Positions 10,401 to 21,476 of a stretch of 64,000 bases of DNA are shown here, piece by piece (the stretch's first letter is position 1; each line of letters starts with the position of its first letter). This DNA is from Stutzerimonas chloritidismutans AW-1 (GTDB lineage: Bacteria > Pseudomonadota > Gammaproteobacteria > Pseudomonadales > Pseudomonadaceae). Below the pieces are notes generated by a model. The model was not told the origin of the DNA. It made no database searches and worked only from the letters and a program-made list of their open reading frames with translations. Made by a program: the position numbers and the translations under genes. Location of the stretch: positions 1 through 64,000 of the forward strand of contig NZ_AOFQ01000003.1 of the NCBI RefSeq assembly GCF_000495915.1, in the 5' to 3' direction.

Positions 10401-11183
10401 TCAGGTAGAGGTGCGAGCGATGGTGTCGTCGCTGCGCAGAGTGAAGATCTCGTAGCCGTCAGCGGTCACCAGGATGGTGTGTTCCCATTGCGCCGATAGC
10501 TTGCGATCCTTGGTGATCGCAGTCCAGCCATCGCCAAGCAGTCGGGTTTCCGAGCGACCCTGGTTGATCATCGGCTCGATGGTGAAGGTCATGCCTTCCT
10601 TGAGCTCCATGCCGGTGCCGGCACGGCCGTAATGCAGAACCTGCGGCTCCTCATGGAAGACCTTACCGATGCCGTGGCCACAGTATTCGCGGACCACGGA
10701 GAACCCATTCTTCTCGGCATGTTTCTGGATGACTTCACCGATGTCCCCGAGTCGTGCGCCCGGGCGAACCAGCTCGATGCCTTTATAGAGGCATTCCTGA
10801 GTGACCTGGCAGAGGCGATCGGCCCACTCGGGCACCTTGCCGACCATGAACATCTTGCTGGTGTCGCCGTGATAGCCGTCCTTGATCACAGTGATATCGA
10901 TGTTGAGGATGTCGCCGTCTTTCAGCGGCTTGTCGTTCGGGATGCCGTGGCAGACAACGTGGTTGATTGAGGTGCAGATCGATTTGGGAAAGCCCTTGTA
11001 GTTCAGCGGAGCGGGAATGGCCTGCTGAACGTTGACGATATGCTCGTGGCAAAGGCGGTCGAGTTCCTCGGTGGTGACGCCTGGCTTGACGTGCTCGCCG
11101 ATCATCTCGAGAACTTCGGCGGCGAGGCGCCCGGCAATGCGCATCTTCTCGATATCTTCGGGCGTCTTGATGGTGACAGTCAT
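10401..11183 (-). CDS. map: Methionine aminopeptidase, type I
   Basis: Removes the N-terminal Met of nascent proteins. 260 aa in the pita-bread fold. The metal-ligand regions are visible: [21 protein letters not shown] (two Asp), [19 protein letters not shown] (His), FTIEPMI (Glu) and WEHTILVT (Glu). [14 protein letters not shown] at 11183 was chosen as the start because it matches the family N-terminus and has GAGG-type sequence upstream. An in-frame extension to 11243 is unlikely. It is divergent from rpsB, a common arrangement in gammaproteobacteria. Confidence 0.96.
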   Translation of the reverse strand: MTVTIKTPEDIEKMRIAGRLAAEVLEMIGEHVKPGVTTEELDRLCHEHIVNVQQAIPAPLNYKGFPKSICTSINHVVCHGIPNDKPLKDGDILNIDITVIKDGYHGDTSKMFMVGKVPEWADRLCQVTQECLYKGIELVRPGARLGDIGEVIQKHAEKNGFSVVREYCGHGIGKVFHEEPQVLHYGRAGTGMELKEGMTFTIEPMINQGRSETRLLGDGWTAITKDRKLSAQWEHTILVTADGYEIFTLRSDDTIARTST

Positions 11184-11309
11184 GCAAACCTCTTGTATGC
11201 CCGCAGGCGAAGGCAATAACGGAAAGTCGCGATGATAAACCAAAGCGCCTGCGGCCTGCAGGTCAGGGCTGATTGCACTGCTGAGCCTGTTGTAGAGAGT
11301 TCAAAGCAG

Positions 11310-11469
11310 TAGCCTCTCGATGGTCGTTGTGCTATAAAACGCGCCGCTCAGCGGGGTAGACCCCGTCGAGCCTAACCCCACACACGTGTCGACACGGTAT
11401 CCTGGGTGCTCGCAAGAGTTGGATATCGGGACGCGTGGAGGCCTAACCCGACTTATTCGAGGACTGATC
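11310..11469 (+). promoter_or_regulatory. rpsB promoter and S2 leader region
   Basis: A TATAAA -10 element at 11333-11338 is followed at once by the GC-rich discriminator ACGCGCCGC, typical of stringently controlled ribosomal promoters; the -35 is weak. The ~130-base leader up to rpsB contains hairpin-forming sequence (GGGGTAGACCCC at 11353-11364). In related bacteria the rpsB leader (t44/S2 leader RNA) binds S2 for autogenous control; the equivalent role here is inferred from position. Confidence 0.5.
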
Positions 11470-12210
11470 ATGTCTCAAGTCACTATGCGCGATATGCTGA
11501 AGGCCGGTGTGCACTTCGGCCACCAGACCCGTTACTGGAATCCGAAAATGGATAAATACATTTTCGGCGCGCGCAACAAGATCCATATCATCAACCTGGA
11601 AAAAACCCTGCCGATGTTCAACGACGCGCTGCGTTTCGTTGAGAAGCTGGCTGCAGGCAAGAACAAGATTCTGTTCGTTGGCACCAAGCGTTCCGCCGGC
11701 AAGATCGTTCGCGAAGAAGCTGCTCGTTGTGGCTCGCCGTATGTCGATCATCGCTGGTTGGGTGGCATGCTGACCAACTACAAGACCATCCGCGCCTCCA
11801 TCAAGCGTCTGCGTGAGCTGGAAGGGCAGTCCCAGGACGGTACTTTCGAGAAGCTGACCAAGAAAGAAGCTCTGATGCGTACCCGTGATCTCGAGAAGCT
11901 CGAGCGCAGCCTGGGTGGTATCAAGGATATGGGCGGCCTGCCGGACGCCATGTTCGTCGTCGACGTCGATCACGAGCGCATCGCTATCTCCGAAGCCAAC
12001 AAGCTGGGTATCCCGGTCATCGGCATCGTCGATACCAACAGCAGCCCGGAAGGCGTTGACTACATCATTCCCGGTAATGATGACGCCATCCGTGCCGTGC
12101 AACTCTACCTCGGCTCCATGGCTGACGCTGTTCTGCGCGGTCGCCAGAACGGTGCCGGTGGCGCTGACGAGTTCGTCGAGGAAGTTGCTTCCGAAGCGGC
12201 TCAGGGCTGA
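11470..12210 (+). CDS. rpsB: 30S ribosomal protein S2
   Basis: 246-aa small-subunit protein with the canonical start [26 protein letters not shown], and [13 protein letters not shown] and [26 protein letters not shown] further in. ATG 11470 is preceded by GAGGACT. An in-frame upstream extension does not belong to the family. It is paired with tsf downstream, with an attenuator-like terminator between them. Confidence 0.98.
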   Translation: MSQVTMRDMLKAGVHFGHQTRYWNPKMDKYIFGARNKIHIINLEKTLPMFNDALRFVEKLAAGKNKILFVGTKRSAGKIVREEAARCGSPYVDHRWLGGMLTNYKTIRASIKRLRELEGQSQDGTFEKLTKKEALMRTRDLEKLERSLGGIKDMGGLPDAMFVVDVDHERIAISEANKLGIPVIGIVDTNSSPEGVDYIIPGNDDAIRAVQLYLGSMADAVLRGRQNGAGGADEFVEEVASEAAQG

Positions 12211-12241
12211 GTGCGGCGCACTGCAGCGTGACACCCGATGA

Positions 12242-12270
12242 ACAAAAAGGGGGCTAGGCCCCCTTTTTGT
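12242..12270 (+). terminator. Terminator between rpsB and tsf
   Basis: ACAAAAAGGGGGC (12242-12254) and GCCCCCTTTTTGT (12258-12270) form a perfect 13-bp stem with a 3-base loop that carries its own T-run. It probably lowers tsf transcription relative to rpsB. Confidence 0.85.
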
Positions 12271-12337
12271 CTCTTGCGAATTGATCACCCGTGTATTGGG
12301 TGAGTGGTTTAGAAACCAAATCGAGAGGATTCCCAAC

Positions 12338-13201
12338 ATGGCAGAAATCACTGCAGCCTTGGTCAAAGAACTGCGCGAGCGTACCGGTCAGGGCATGATG
12401 GAGTGCAAGAAGGCTCTGGTCGCCGCTGGCGGTGATATCGAAAAGGCGATTGACGACATGCGTGCCTCGGGCGCCATCAAGGCCGCCAAGAAGTCGGGCA
12501 ACATCGCTGCCGAGGGCTCGATCGCCGTTCGCGTCGAGGGTGGTCGTGGTCTGATCATCGAAGTCAACTCGCAGACTGACTTCCTGGCTCTGCAGGATGA
12601 CTTCAAGGCGTTCGTCAAGGAAAGCCTGGACGAGGCCTTCGAGCAGAAGCTGACCGATGTGGCCCCGCTGATTGCTTCTCGTGAATCCGCGCGCGAAGCG
12701 CTGGTCGCCAAGTGCGGCGAGAACGTCAACATCCGTCGCCTGACCGCAGTGGAAGGTGAGGTGGTTGGTGCTTATCTGCACGGTCACCGCATCGGTGTGC
12801 TGGTCACCCTGAAGGGTGGCGATGCCGAGCTGGCCAAGGATATCGCCATGCACGTGGCTGCCAGCAATCCTGCGGTTCTGAGCCCGGCTGATGTTTCCGA
12901 AGAGCTGGTTGCCAAGGAAAAGGAAATCTTCCTGCAGCTCAATGCCGACAAGATCGCCGGCAAGCCGGAAAACATCGTCGAGAACATGGTCAAGGGCCGT
13001 ATCAACAAGTTCCTGGCCGAAGCCAGCCTGGTTGAGCAGGCGTTCGTCAAGAACCCGGAAATCAAGGTTGGTGAGCTGGCCAAGAAAGCTGGTGCCGAAA
13101 TCGTATCCTTTGTTCGCTACGAAGTAGGCGAGGGCATCGAGAAGGCCGAAGTCGACTTTGCTGCCGAAGTTGCTGCTCAGGTCGCTGCGACCAAGAAATA
13201 A
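12338..13201 (+). CDS. tsf: Elongation factor Ts
   Basis: 287-aa nucleotide exchange factor that recharges EF-Tu with GTP. The N-terminal UBA-like domain ([24 protein letters not shown]) and the core contact motif VNSQTDFLA are intact. A C-terminal module near 230-280 ([22 protein letters not shown]) is present. ATG 12338 has GAGAGGA upstream. The partner gene rpsB precedes it. Confidence 0.98.
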   Translation: MAEITAALVKELRERTGQGMMECKKALVAAGGDIEKAIDDMRASGAIKAAKKSGNIAAEGSIAVRVEGGRGLIIEVNSQTDFLALQDDFKAFVKESLDEAFEQKLTDVAPLIASRESAREALVAKCGENVNIRRLTAVEGEVVGAYLHGHRIGVLVTLKGGDAELAKDIAMHVAASNPAVLSPADVSEELVAKEKEIFLQLNADKIAGKPENIVENMVKGRINKFLAEASLVEQAFVKNPEIKVGELAKKAGAEIVSFVRYEVGEGIEKAEVDFAAEVAAQVAATKK

Positions 13202-13221
13202 GGCCGCTTCGGTGGTTCTGG

Positions 13222-13257
13222 CAAAGAGGCTGCCCGCTCACGCGCGCGGCCTCTTTG
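13222..13257 (+). terminator. Possible terminator after tsf
   Basis: CAAAGAGGC (13222-13230) pairs with GCCTCTTTG (13249-13257) around an 18-base GC-rich loop. The stem's own CTCTTTG end is the only T-rich part, so termination strength is uncertain. Confidence 0.6.
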
Positions 13258-13401
13258 TCGAATTGGGCAGCGGAATTGTTTTTTTGTCACGATATAGTCA
13301 TCGCCTGGCACCAACCCCGGGTTGAGCTGTCAAAGCGCAGATATTTTTTGGTCTGAGTCATTCAGACTTGATCACAGCACGCCGCAGGAGATAACACGCC
13401 A

Positions 13402-14145
13402 ATGGCTCAGCAGATGAGTGCACGCAATCCTCGCTATAAACGCATTCTGCTCAAATTGAGCGGCGAGGCCCTGATGGGCTCCGAAGACTTTGGCATAGAT
13501 CCCAAGGTCCTTGACCGTATGGCTCTGGAAGTCGGCCAGTTGGTGGGCATCGGCGTCGAGGTCGGACTGGTCATCGGTGGTGGCAACCTCTTTCGTGGTG
13601 CTGCGCTCTCGGCGGCCGGTATGGATCGCGTCACCGGCGACCATATGGGTATGCTGGCCACTGTGATGAACGCGCTGGCCATGCGCGACGCGCTTGAGCG
13701 TTCGAACATCCCGGCGCTGGTCATGTCTGCCATTTCCATGGTCGGCGTGACTGATCACTATGACCGTCGCAAGGCGATGCGTCATTTGAAGACCGGCGAG
13801 GTGGTTATTTTCTCCGCCGGTACCGGCAACCCATTCTTCACCACCGACTCGGCCGCCTGTCTGCGTGCGATCGAGATCCAGGCGGATGTCGTGCTCAAGG
13901 CCACCAAGGTCGATGGTGTTTACACCGCAGATCCGTTCAAGGATCCGAATGCGGAGAAATTTGCCGAGCTCACGTACGACGAAGTGCTGGATCGTAAGCT
14001 TGGCGTGATGGATCTGACAGCCATCTGTCTGTGCCGTGACCACAACATGCCGCTGCGAGTCTTCAACATGAACAAGCCCGGCGCCCTGCTCAACATCGTG
14101 CTAGGTGGCGCTGAAGGAACCCTGATCGAGGAATCGAAAGAATGA
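13402..14145 (+). CDS. pyrH: Uridylate kinase
   Basis: UMP kinase of the amino acid kinase fold (247 aa), making UDP for pyrimidine nucleotides. Motifs are [13 protein letters not shown] (phosphate binding), [32 protein letters not shown] and [10 protein letters not shown]. Bacterial PyrH is hexameric, activated by GTP and inhibited by UTP. It starts at an ATG with CAGGAGAT upstream and overlaps frr by 4 bases. Confidence 0.97.
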   Translation: MAQQMSARNPRYKRILLKLSGEALMGSEDFGIDPKVLDRMALEVGQLVGIGVEVGLVIGGGNLFRGAALSAAGMDRVTGDHMGMLATVMNALAMRDALERSNIPALVMSAISMVGVTDHYDRRKAMRHLKTGEVVIFSAGTGNPFFTTDSAACLRAIEIQADVVLKATKVDGVYTADPFKDPNAEKFAELTYDEVLDRKLGVMDLTAICLCRDHNMPLRVFNMNKPGALLNIVLGGAEGTLIEESKE

Positions 14146-14699
14146 TCAACGAGATCAAGCAAGACGCGCAGGAGCGCATGAAGAAAACCCTGGAATCGCT
14201 GGACCATGCATTCGCCAAGATCCGTACCGGCCGTGCGCATCCCAGTATTCTCGATAGCGTTATGGTCTCCTATTACGGTTCCGACACTCCGCTGCGTCAG
14301 GTTGCCAACGTAATCGCCGAAGACTCCCGCACTCTGGCATTGACAGTGTTCGACAAGAGCATGATCCAGGCGGTAGAGAAGGCGATCATGACCTCGGACC
14401 TAGGGCTGAATCCGGCCACCGCTGGCACCACGATTCGTGTGCCGATGCCCGCGCTGACCGAGGAGACCCGTAAGGGCTACACCAAGCAGGCCCGCGCAGA
14501 GGCCGAGAACGCCCGAGTCGCAGTGCGCAACATCCGCCGTGATGCGATCGCGCAGCTGAAGGACCTGGTCAAGGAAAAGGAAATCAGCGAGGACGAGGAA
14601 CGTCGTGGCCAGGATGACGTTCAGAAGCTAACCGACAAGTACGTTGCCGAGATCGACAAGGCCCTCGAAGCCAAAGAAGGCGACCTGATGGCCGTATAA
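14142..14699 (+). CDS. frr: Ribosome recycling factor
   Basis: 185-aa tRNA-shaped factor that splits post-termination ribosomes together with EF-G. It shows the family start [19 protein letters not shown], the hallmark [13 protein letters not shown], and the helix end [25 protein letters not shown] (given here in part). ATGA overlap with pyrH. It has the standard length of 185 aa. Confidence 0.97.
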   Translation: MINEIKQDAQERMKKTLESLDHAFAKIRTGRAHPSILDSVMVSYYGSDTPLRQVANVIAEDSRTLALTVFDKSMIQAVEKAIMTSDLGLNPATAGTTIRVPMPALTEETRKGYTKQARAEAENARVAVRNIRRDAIAQLKDLVKEKEISEDEERRGQDDVQKLTDKYVAEIDKALEAKEGDLMAV

Positions 14700-14837
14700 G
14701 GCCGGCATCGAATCGCTGCTGTCATGTCATGAATCGGGGGGACCGGTTCGTGATGCGACAGCGCGGATGCCACAGAGCTGTTGCTTGCAGCTTTTTCTTT
14801 TGGTTCGCAGCGTGTTTTAGCGCAAGTAGAGTTGTTC

Positions 14838-15599
14838 ATGGAAAAGGTCAGGCAGATCGCCGGGCGGAATGTACCCCGTCACGTGGCGATCATCATGGAT
14901 GGCAACAATCGCTGGGCGAAGAGGCGTTTGCTGCCCGGTGTGGCCGGGCATAAAGCCGGTGTCGACGCGGTTCGCGCCGTGATTGAGGTCTGCGCCGATT
15001 CCGGCGTCGAGGTGCTGACACTGTTTGCGTTCTCCAGCGAGAACTGGCAGCGCCCGGCAGATGAAGTCGGTGCGCTGATGGAACTGTTCCTGTCGGCGTT
15101 GCGGCGTGAGGCGCGCAAGCTCGATGAGAACGGCATTCGCCTGCGCATCATCGGCGATCGTGCCCGTTTCCATCCCGAATTGCAGGCCGCGATGCTGGAG
15201 GTGGAAGAGATGACTTCCGCCAATCATCGTTTCGTCCTCCAGGTTGCCGCCAATTACGGTGGGCAGTGGGACATTCTTCAGGCGGCTCAGCACTTGGCTG
15301 CCGAGGCGCAGTCCGGGCGTCTGAATCCGGCGGAAATTACGCCTGCTCTGTTTCAGAGCTATCTGGCGACCGGCGACATGCCGTTGCCCGATCTGTGCAT
15401 TCGCACCGGCGGTGAGCGGCGCATCAGCAATTTCCTGCTTTGGCAGCTCGCCTACGCGGAACTGTATTTTTCCGATCTTTATTGGCCCGACTTCAAGCAC
15501 GTTGCCATGCGCAAGGCGCTCGCCGATTTCGCCACTCGACAGCGGCGATTTGGCAAAACGGGCGAACAGGTCGAAAGCGAGGTCAAGGCCGAATGCTGA
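14838..15599 (+). CDS. uppS: Undecaprenyl diphosphate synthase
   Basis: cis-Prenyltransferase that makes C55 undecaprenyl diphosphate, the lipid carrier for peptidoglycan and O-antigen. 253 aa with the catalytic block HVAIIMDGNNRWAKRR (Asp21), FAFSSENWQRP and the C-terminal IRTGGERRISNFLLWQ / WPDF region. ATG 14838 matches the family N-terminus; in-frame codons extend upstream but without homology. The gene overlaps cdsA by 7 bases. Confidence 0.96.
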   Translation: MEKVRQIAGRNVPRHVAIIMDGNNRWAKRRLLPGVAGHKAGVDAVRAVIEVCADSGVEVLTLFAFSSENWQRPADEVGALMELFLSALRREARKLDENGIRLRIIGDRARFHPELQAAMLEVEEMTSANHRFVLQVAANYGGQWDILQAAQHLAAEAQSGRLNPAEITPALFQSYLATGDMPLPDLCIRTGGERRISNFLLWQLAYAELYFSDLYWPDFKHVAMRKALADFATRQRRFGKTGEQVESEVKAEC

Positions 15600-16408
15600 A
15601 GCAGCGCATCATCACCGCCGCCATCCTTCTGTCCGTCGCGATCATTGGGTTCTTTCTTCTTCACGGGCTCGCTTTCGCCATCTTCATTGGGCTGGTCGTT
15701 GCGCTAGGTGCCTGGGAATGGGCCCGGTTGGCCGGGTTCGCGGGCCAGCCGGTGAGAATCGGTTATGCGGCGCTGGTCGTGGTGCTGCTTGCCGTGCTGT
15801 ATCAACTTCCGGCACTGGCCCCCTGGCTGTTGGCGCTCGCTGTGCTCTGGTGGCTGGCAGCAACCTATATGGTGTTGACCTATCCGCAGAGCAGTCGTCT
15901 CTGGGGTGGCTCCGCTGGCAGTCTGGTGATCGGTCTGGCGATTCTGCTTCCGTCGTGGCAGGCGCTGGTCGTGCTCAAGCAATGGCCATTGGGTAACTGG
16001 TTGATCCTTGCCGTGATGATTCTGGTCTGGGCTGCGGATATCGGGGCGTATTTCTCCGGCAAGACGTTCGGCAAGCGCAAGCTTGCACCGCAGGTCAGTC
16101 CTGGCAAGAGCTGGGAGGGGCTGATAGGTGGCCTGTTGACCAGTCTGCTGATCACGCTGGCGGTTGGCATTTACCGCGGCTGGTCGGTGCGAGAGCTGGT
16201 GCTAGCGCTGCTGGGTGCGGCGGTGGTGGTGTTGATCTCGGTGATTGGTGACCTCACCGAGAGCATGTTCAAGCGTAGCTCGGGCATCAAGGACAGCAGT
16301 CAGCTGCTGCCCGGGCACGGCGGTGTAATGGATCGCATAGACAGTCTTACCGCGGCCATTCCGATCTTTGCGGTGCTTCTTTGGCTTGCTGGCTGGGGCG
16401 TGCTGTGA
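15593..16408 (+). CDS. cdsA: Phosphatidate cytidylyltransferase
   Basis: Integral membrane enzyme making CDP-diacylglycerol from phosphatidate and CTP, the branch point of phospholipid synthesis. 271 aa, about eight helices. The CDP-DAG synthase signature is present in the C-terminal third ([18 protein letters not shown] then [15 protein letters not shown]). The start ATG lies inside the last codons of uppS. Confidence 0.96.
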   Translation: MLKQRIITAAILLSVAIIGFFLLHGLAFAIFIGLVVALGAWEWARLAGFAGQPVRIGYAALVVVLLAVLYQLPALAPWLLALAVLWWLAATYMVLTYPQSSRLWGGSAGSLVIGLAILLPSWQALVVLKQWPLGNWLILAVMILVWAADIGAYFSGKTFGKRKLAPQVSPGKSWEGLIGGLLTSLLITLAVGIYRGWSVRELVLALLGAAVVVLISVIGDLTESMFKRSSGIKDSSQLLPGHGGVMDRIDSLTAAIPIFAVLLWLAGWGVL

Positions 16409-17595
16409 CGCGACCTCTACAGATAACCGTGCTGGGGGCGACCGGTTCGATCGGACTTAGCACATTGGATGTCATCGCTCGTCATCCCGATCGCTATAGC
16501 GTATTTGCGCTGACCGGCTTCAGCCGGCTCGCCGACCTGCGTTCGCTCTGCCTCAAGCATCGTCCGAGCTACGCAGTGGTCGGTGATGAAGCGCAAGCCG
16601 GCGTGCTGCAGGGGCAGTTGCAGTCCGATGGCGTTGCCACTCGAGTGCTGAGCGGCGAGGGCGGTCTGAGCGAGGTGGCGGGCCATCCCGAGGTCGATGT
16701 CGTGATGGCTGCAATCGTCGGTGCCGCTGGGCTGAAGCCGACTCTCGCCGCCGTGCAGGCAGGCAAGCGAGTGTTGCTGGCGAACAAGGAAGCGCTGGTA
16801 ATGTCCGGCGCGTTGTTCATGCAGGCACTGCACGATAGCGATGCGGTGTTGCTGCCGATCGATAGCGAACACAACGCGATTTTTCAATGCTTGCCATCCG
16901 ATTATGCCCGTGGGCTTGGTGCTGTCGGTGTGCGGCGGATATTGCTCACCGCTTCTGGCGGGCCGTTTCGAGATATTGCGCCGCAGCTTCTGGCGGATGT
17001 ATCGCCGGAGCAGGCCTGCGCTCATCCCAACTGGTCGATGGGACGCAAGATTTCCGTGGATTCGGCCAGCATGATGAACAAGGGGCTTGAGCTGATCGAG
17101 GCCTGTTGGTTGTTCAACGCGCGACCAGATCAGGTCGAGGTGGTGATTCACCCGCAAAGCGTTATCCACTCTATGGTGGACTACGTGGATGGTTCGGTGC
17201 TCGCGCAACTCGGCAATCCCGACATGCGTACGCCGATTGCGCATGCGCTGGCATGGCCGGAGCGAATCGATTCCGGTGTGTCGGCGCTGGATCTGTTGCA
17301 GGTTGGGCGACTGGATTTCCAGGCGCCGGACAACCTGCGTTTCCCTTGTCTGCGGCTTGCTCGCCTGGCCGCGGAGACCGGTGGTACGGCGCCGGCGATG
17401 CTCAATGCCGCGAACGAAGTGGCGGTTGACGCCTTTCTCAATCGACGCATCCGCTTCACCGAGATCGCGAGTATCATCGACGACGTGTTGAATCGAGAGG
17501 CATCGGTTCCGACTGTCTGCCTTGAAGATGTACTGGCAGCTGACAACCAGGCTCGTGAAACTGCCGACCACTGGTTGAGCTGCCGCGGGCGATAG
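16405..17595 (+). CDS. dxr: 1-deoxy-D-xylulose 5-phosphate reductoisomerase
   Basis: Second step of the MEP isoprenoid pathway, NADPH-dependent conversion of DXP to MEP. 396 aa. It has the Rossmann motif [28 protein letters not shown], the metal/substrate block [15 protein letters not shown] and [23 protein letters not shown] at 16405 overlapping the cdsA stop (GTGA) gives exactly the usual family length, so the longer in-frame extension was rejected. Confidence 0.96.
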   Translation: MTRPLQITVLGATGSIGLSTLDVIARHPDRYSVFALTGFSRLADLRSLCLKHRPSYAVVGDEAQAGVLQGQLQSDGVATRVLSGEGGLSEVAGHPEVDVVMAAIVGAAGLKPTLAAVQAGKRVLLANKEALVMSGALFMQALHDSDAVLLPIDSEHNAIFQCLPSDYARGLGAVGVRRILLTASGGPFRDIAPQLLADVSPEQACAHPNWSMGRKISVDSASMMNKGLELIEACWLFNARPDQVEVVIHPQSVIHSMVDYVDGSVLAQLGNPDMRTPIAHALAWPERIDSGVSALDLLQVGRLDFQAPDNLRFPCLRLARLAAETGGTAPAMLNAANEVAVDAFLNRRIRFTEIASIIDDVLNREASVPTVCLEDVLAADNQARETADHWLSCRGR

Positions 17596-17654
17596 GGTCT
17601 GCCGGCCTCGCGGCTTGCAGCGAAACGTCAACAGACCCACTCCCGGAGGAAAAT

Positions 17655-19007
17655 ATGGGCGCGCTCTACATGATCATCGGCACCCTCGTTGCGCTCGGGG
17701 TGTTGGTGACCTTTCACGAATTCGGTCATTTCTGGGTTGCCCGTCGCTGTGGCGTGAAGGTGCTGCGATTCTCCGTTGGCTTCGGTAGTCCGCTGCTTCG
17801 CTGGCATGACCGGCAGGGCACCGAGTTCGTCATCGCTGCGATACCGCTTGGCGGTTACGTCAAGATGCTCGACGAACGTGAGGGCGACGTGCCTCCCGCT
17901 TTGCTCGACAGTGCATTCAATCGCAAGAGCGTCCGCCAGCGCTTCGCTATCGTATCCGCCGGGCCGTTGGCCAATTTCCTGTTAGCTATGGTGTTCTTCT
18001 GGCTGCTGGCGATGCTTGGCAGCGAACAGGTGCGGCCTGTTGTCGGTGCTGTCGCGCAAGGCAGTCTCGCTGCTCAGGCGGGGATGGCGGTCGATCAGGA
18101 GATCGTTGCGGTCAATGGCAAGCCAGTCAGTGGCTGGTCCGAGGTCAATTTACAGTTGGTACGGCGCCTGGGCGAGAGCGGTCAGCTCGATATGACGGTG
18201 CGAGAGCTTGGCGGTTCTGGCGAGCAGCACCTGCAGATCCCGTTGCAAAATTGGCTGAAAGGCGTGGAGGAGCCGGACCCGATCACCTCGCTCGGAATCA
18301 GACCCTGGCGCCCTCAGATTGTCCCAGTGGTCGCTCAGTTGGACCCTGAAGGCCCGGCGCAGGCCGCAGGTATTCGTCTCGGCGACCGCCTGTTGAGTAT
18401 GGATCAGCAGCCACTGGACGATTGGCAGCAGGTGATCGACGCAGTCAAGGTACTGCCCGGTGAGCCGGTATCCCTGCAGGTGGAGCGCGCCGGTGAGCGA
18501 CTCGATGTTTCGTTGACGCTGGCCGCGCGTGGCGAAGGCGATGCGCGCCGCGGTTATCTGGGGGCGGGTGTCGAAGGTGGTGAATGGCCAGCGGAAATGC
18601 TGCGCGAAGTCAGCTTCGGTCCTTTTGAAGCGGTGGTCGAAGGCGTAAGGCGCACCTGGACCATGAGCCTGCTGACCCTCGATTCGCTGAAGAAAATGCT
18701 CTTCGGGGAGCTCTCGGTAAAAAACTTGAGCGGTCCGATAACCATTGCTAAAGTGGCGGGCGCTTCTGCCCAGTCGGGCCTGGGGGATTTCCTCAATTTC
18801 CTCGCCTATCTGAGCATTAGTCTGGGGGTTCTCAATCTATTGCCTATCCCGGTGCTCGATGGCGGCCATCTGCTCTTCTATGTCGTCGAGTGGGTCCGCG
18901 GACGTCCTCTGTCGGAGCGGGTACAGGGATGGGGAGTACAGATCGGCATCAGCCTGGTGGTTGGGGTGATGCTGCTTGCACTGGTCAATGACCTTGGCCG
19001 TCTGTAA
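17655..19007 (+). CDS. rseP: RIP metalloprotease RseP (site-2 protease)
   Basis: Inner-membrane zinc protease that makes the second cut in anti-sigma factor MucA/RseA during the envelope stress response. 450 aa. It has HEFGH at residues 21-25 in the first helix, two tandem PDZ domains (~115-190 and ~205-290) and the third zinc-ligand motif NLLPIPVLDGG near residue 396. It is placed between dxr and bamA as in most Pseudomonas. Confidence 0.96.
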   Translation: MGALYMIIGTLVALGVLVTFHEFGHFWVARRCGVKVLRFSVGFGSPLLRWHDRQGTEFVIAAIPLGGYVKMLDEREGDVPPALLDSAFNRKSVRQRFAIVSAGPLANFLLAMVFFWLLAMLGSEQVRPVVGAVAQGSLAAQAGMAVDQEIVAVNGKPVSGWSEVNLQLVRRLGESGQLDMTVRELGGSGEQHLQIPLQNWLKGVEEPDPITSLGIRPWRPQIVPVVAQLDPEGPAQAAGIRLGDRLLSMDQQPLDDWQQVIDAVKVLPGEPVSLQVERAGERLDVSLTLAARGEGDARRGYLGAGVEGGEWPAEMLREVSFGPFEAVVEGVRRTWTMSLLTLDSLKKMLFGELSVKNLSGPITIAKVAGASAQSGLGDFLNFLAYLSISLGVLNLLPIPVLDGGHLLFYVVEWVRGRPLSERVQGWGVQIGISLVVGVMLLALVNDLGRL

Positions 19008-19076
19008 TGCCGAATCCGTAGTGTCGCCATGCCGAATCGCCGGTTCATTTATCAGGTTTGAATAAGAAAGGACTTC

Positions 19077-21428
19077 ATGAAACGTCTGCTGCTACCTGCG
19101 GTTATCTCCGCATTGATGATCGCCGAAGTTCACGCTGAGTCCTTCACTATTTCCGATATCCGGGTCAATGGCCTGCAGCGGGTTTCCGCCGGCAGCGTAT
19201 TCGGCGCTCTGCCTTTGAACGTGGGTGAGCCCGCCGATGACAATCGCCTCGTCGATGCCACTCGTGCGCTCTTCCGAACCGGTTTCTTTCAGGATATTCA
19301 GCTGGGGCGGGATGGCGATGTGCTGGTCATCAGCGTAGTCGAGCGACCATCTATTTCCGGCATCGAGATCGAAGGCAACAAGGCGATCAAGACCGAAGAT
19401 CTGCTGTCAGGTTTGCAGCAGTCCGGTCTGGCCGAAGGGGAAATCTTTCAGCAGGCCACGCTCGAGGGTGTACGTAATGAACTGCAGCGCCAGTACGTTG
19501 CCCAGGGGCGCTATTCGGCGACCATCGAAACCGAGGTCATTTCGCAGCCGCGTAATCGGGTGGCGTTGAAGATCAAGATCAACGAAGGCTCGGTGGCGGC
19601 GATCAAGCACGTCAATATCGTGGGCAATTCTGTCTTCGCGGACGAAGATCTGGTGGATCTGTTCGAGCTGAAGACCACAAACTGGCTGTCGTTCTTCCGC
19701 AACGACGACAAGTACGCGCGTGAAAAGCTCTCCGGTGACCTGGAACGCCTGCGCTCGTATTACCTGGATCGCGGTTACATCAACATGGATATCACCTCGA
19801 CCCAGGTATCCATAACGCCAGACAAGAAGCACGTCTATGTCACCGTGAACATCGACGAAGGCGAGCGCTATACCGTGCGCGATGTCAAGCTGAGCGGTGA
19901 TCTCAAGGTTCCGCAGGAAGAGATCGAGGCGCTGTTGCTGGCAAAAGAAGGTCAGGTGTTCTCGCGCAAGGTGATGACCACCACCTCCGAGCTGATTACA
20001 CGGCGCTTGGGTAACGAAGGCTATACCTTTGCCAACGTCAACGGTGTTCCTGAAGCTCACGACGAAGACAATACGGTGTCGATCACGTTCGTCGTCGATC
20101 CGGGTAAGCGTGCGTACGTCAATCGCGTCAATTTCCGCGGGAATACCAAGACCGAAGATGAAGTGCTGCGTCGCGAGATGCGCCAGATGGAAGGTGGTTG
20201 GGCGTCGACCTATTTGATCGACCAATCCAAGACTCGTCTCGAGCGCCTGGGCTTCTTCAAGGAAGTGAACGTAGAAACGCCGCAGGTGCCAGGTACGGAC
20301 GACCAGATCGACGTCAACTACAGCGTCGAGGAGCAACCGTCCGGTTCGATCATGGCCAGCATCGGTTTTGCGCAAAACGCAGGCCTGATTCTGGGTGGCT
20401 CCATCAGCCAGAACAACTTCCTCGGTACCGGGAACCGGGTCTCCCTGGGCTTGACTCGCAGCGAATACCAGACGCGTTACAACTTCGGTTTCGTCGACCC
20501 CTACTGGACCGAAGACGGTGTCAGCCTGGGGTATAACGCCTTCTATCGCACCACCGATTACGACGAACTCGATTACGACGTTTCCAGTTATTCGGTGGAT
20601 AGCCTTGGTGGCGGCATCAACATCGGCTACCCGATCAGCGAGACGTCTCGACTGTCATTCGGCCTGACTGTGCAGCAGGATGATCTTGATACTGGCCGTT
20701 ATACCGTGGACGAGATCTTCGACTTCATGGAGGAGGAGGGCGACAGCTTCCTCAACTTCAAGGCATCTGCAGGTTGGTCCGAGTCGACCCTCAATCGCGG
20801 CGTGCTCGCAACTCGCGGCCATTCGCAGAGCCTGGTATTCGAAAGTACTATTCCGGGTAGCGACCTGTCTTTCTACAAACTCGACTACAACGGCCAGCTG
20901 TTCGTACCGATGAGCAAGGATTACACCCTGCGCATGCATACGCGCCTGGGTTACGGGGACGCCTATGGCTCGACCTCGAGCCTGCCGTTCTACGAGCATT
21001 ACTATGCCGGCGGCTTCAATTCGGTACGCGGCTTCGAGGATAGCAGTCTCGGCCCTCGTAGCACGCCGAGTGACGGGTCGCGCCCAGGCACCATCGCCGA
21101 CCCGGATCAGGATCCTCTGCCGTTCGGTGGTAACGTACTCATCCAGGGGGGCTTGGAAGTGCTGTTCCCCATGCCGTTCGTCAAGGATCAGCGCTCGCTG
21201 CGTACCTCGGTGTTCTGGGACGTAGGTAATGTGTACAACACCAATTGCCCAACAGAGTCGAGTAATTGCAGCGATATCGACTTCGGCGATATGGCCAGCT
21301 CGGTGGGTGTAGGTCTGACCTGGATTACCGCAATGGGCCCGCTGAGCTTCAGTCTGGCTATGCCGGTGGTCAAGCCGGACGAGGCCGATACTCAGGTATT
21401 CCAGTTCTCGCTGGGACAAACGTTCTAA
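19077..21428 (+). CDS. bamA: Outer membrane protein assembly factor BamA
   Basis: Central subunit of the BAM complex that inserts beta-barrel proteins. 783 aa: cleavable signal peptide (~20 residues), five POTRA repeats to about residue 420 (first begins FTISDIRVNGLQRVS), then a 16-strand barrel with the conserved VRGF motif (FNSVRGFEDSSLGPRS) and a C-terminal Phe (FSLGQTF). An AAGAAAGGA Shine-Dalgarno precedes the ATG. The periplasmic chaperone skp follows. Confidence 0.97.
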   Translation: MKRLLLPAVISALMIAEVHAESFTISDIRVNGLQRVSAGSVFGALPLNVGEPADDNRLVDATRALFRTGFFQDIQLGRDGDVLVISVVERPSISGIEIEGNKAIKTEDLLSGLQQSGLAEGEIFQQATLEGVRNELQRQYVAQGRYSATIETEVISQPRNRVALKIKINEGSVAAIKHVNIVGNSVFADEDLVDLFELKTTNWLSFFRNDDKYAREKLSGDLERLRSYYLDRGYINMDITSTQVSITPDKKHVYVTVNIDEGERYTVRDVKLSGDLKVPQEEIEALLLAKEGQVFSRKVMTTTSELITRRLGNEGYTFANVNGVPEAHDEDNTVSITFVVDPGKRAYVNRVNFRGNTKTEDEVLRREMRQMEGGWASTYLIDQSKTRLERLGFFKEVNVETPQVPGTDDQIDVNYSVEEQPSGSIMASIGFAQNAGLILGGSISQNNFLGTGNRVSLGLTRSEYQTRYNFGFVDPYWTEDGVSLGYNAFYRTTDYDELDYDVSSYSVDSLGGGINIGYPISETSRLSFGLTVQQDDLDTGRYTVDEIFDFMEEEGDSFLNFKASAGWSESTLNRGVLATRGHSQSLVFESTIPGSDLSFYKLDYNGQLFVPMSKDYTLRMHTRLGYGDAYGSTSSLPFYEHYYAGGFNSVRGFEDSSLGPRSTPSDGSRPGTIADPDQDPLPFGGNVLIQGGLEVLFPMPFVKDQRSLRTSVFWDVGNVYNTNCPTESSNCSDIDFGDMASSVGVGLTWITAMGPLSFSLAMPVVKPDEADTQVFQFSLGQTF

Positions 21429-21476
21429 CATTGCGGCGTGATGCCTCAGTGCTTTCTTTCAGGAGTGGTGTTTACC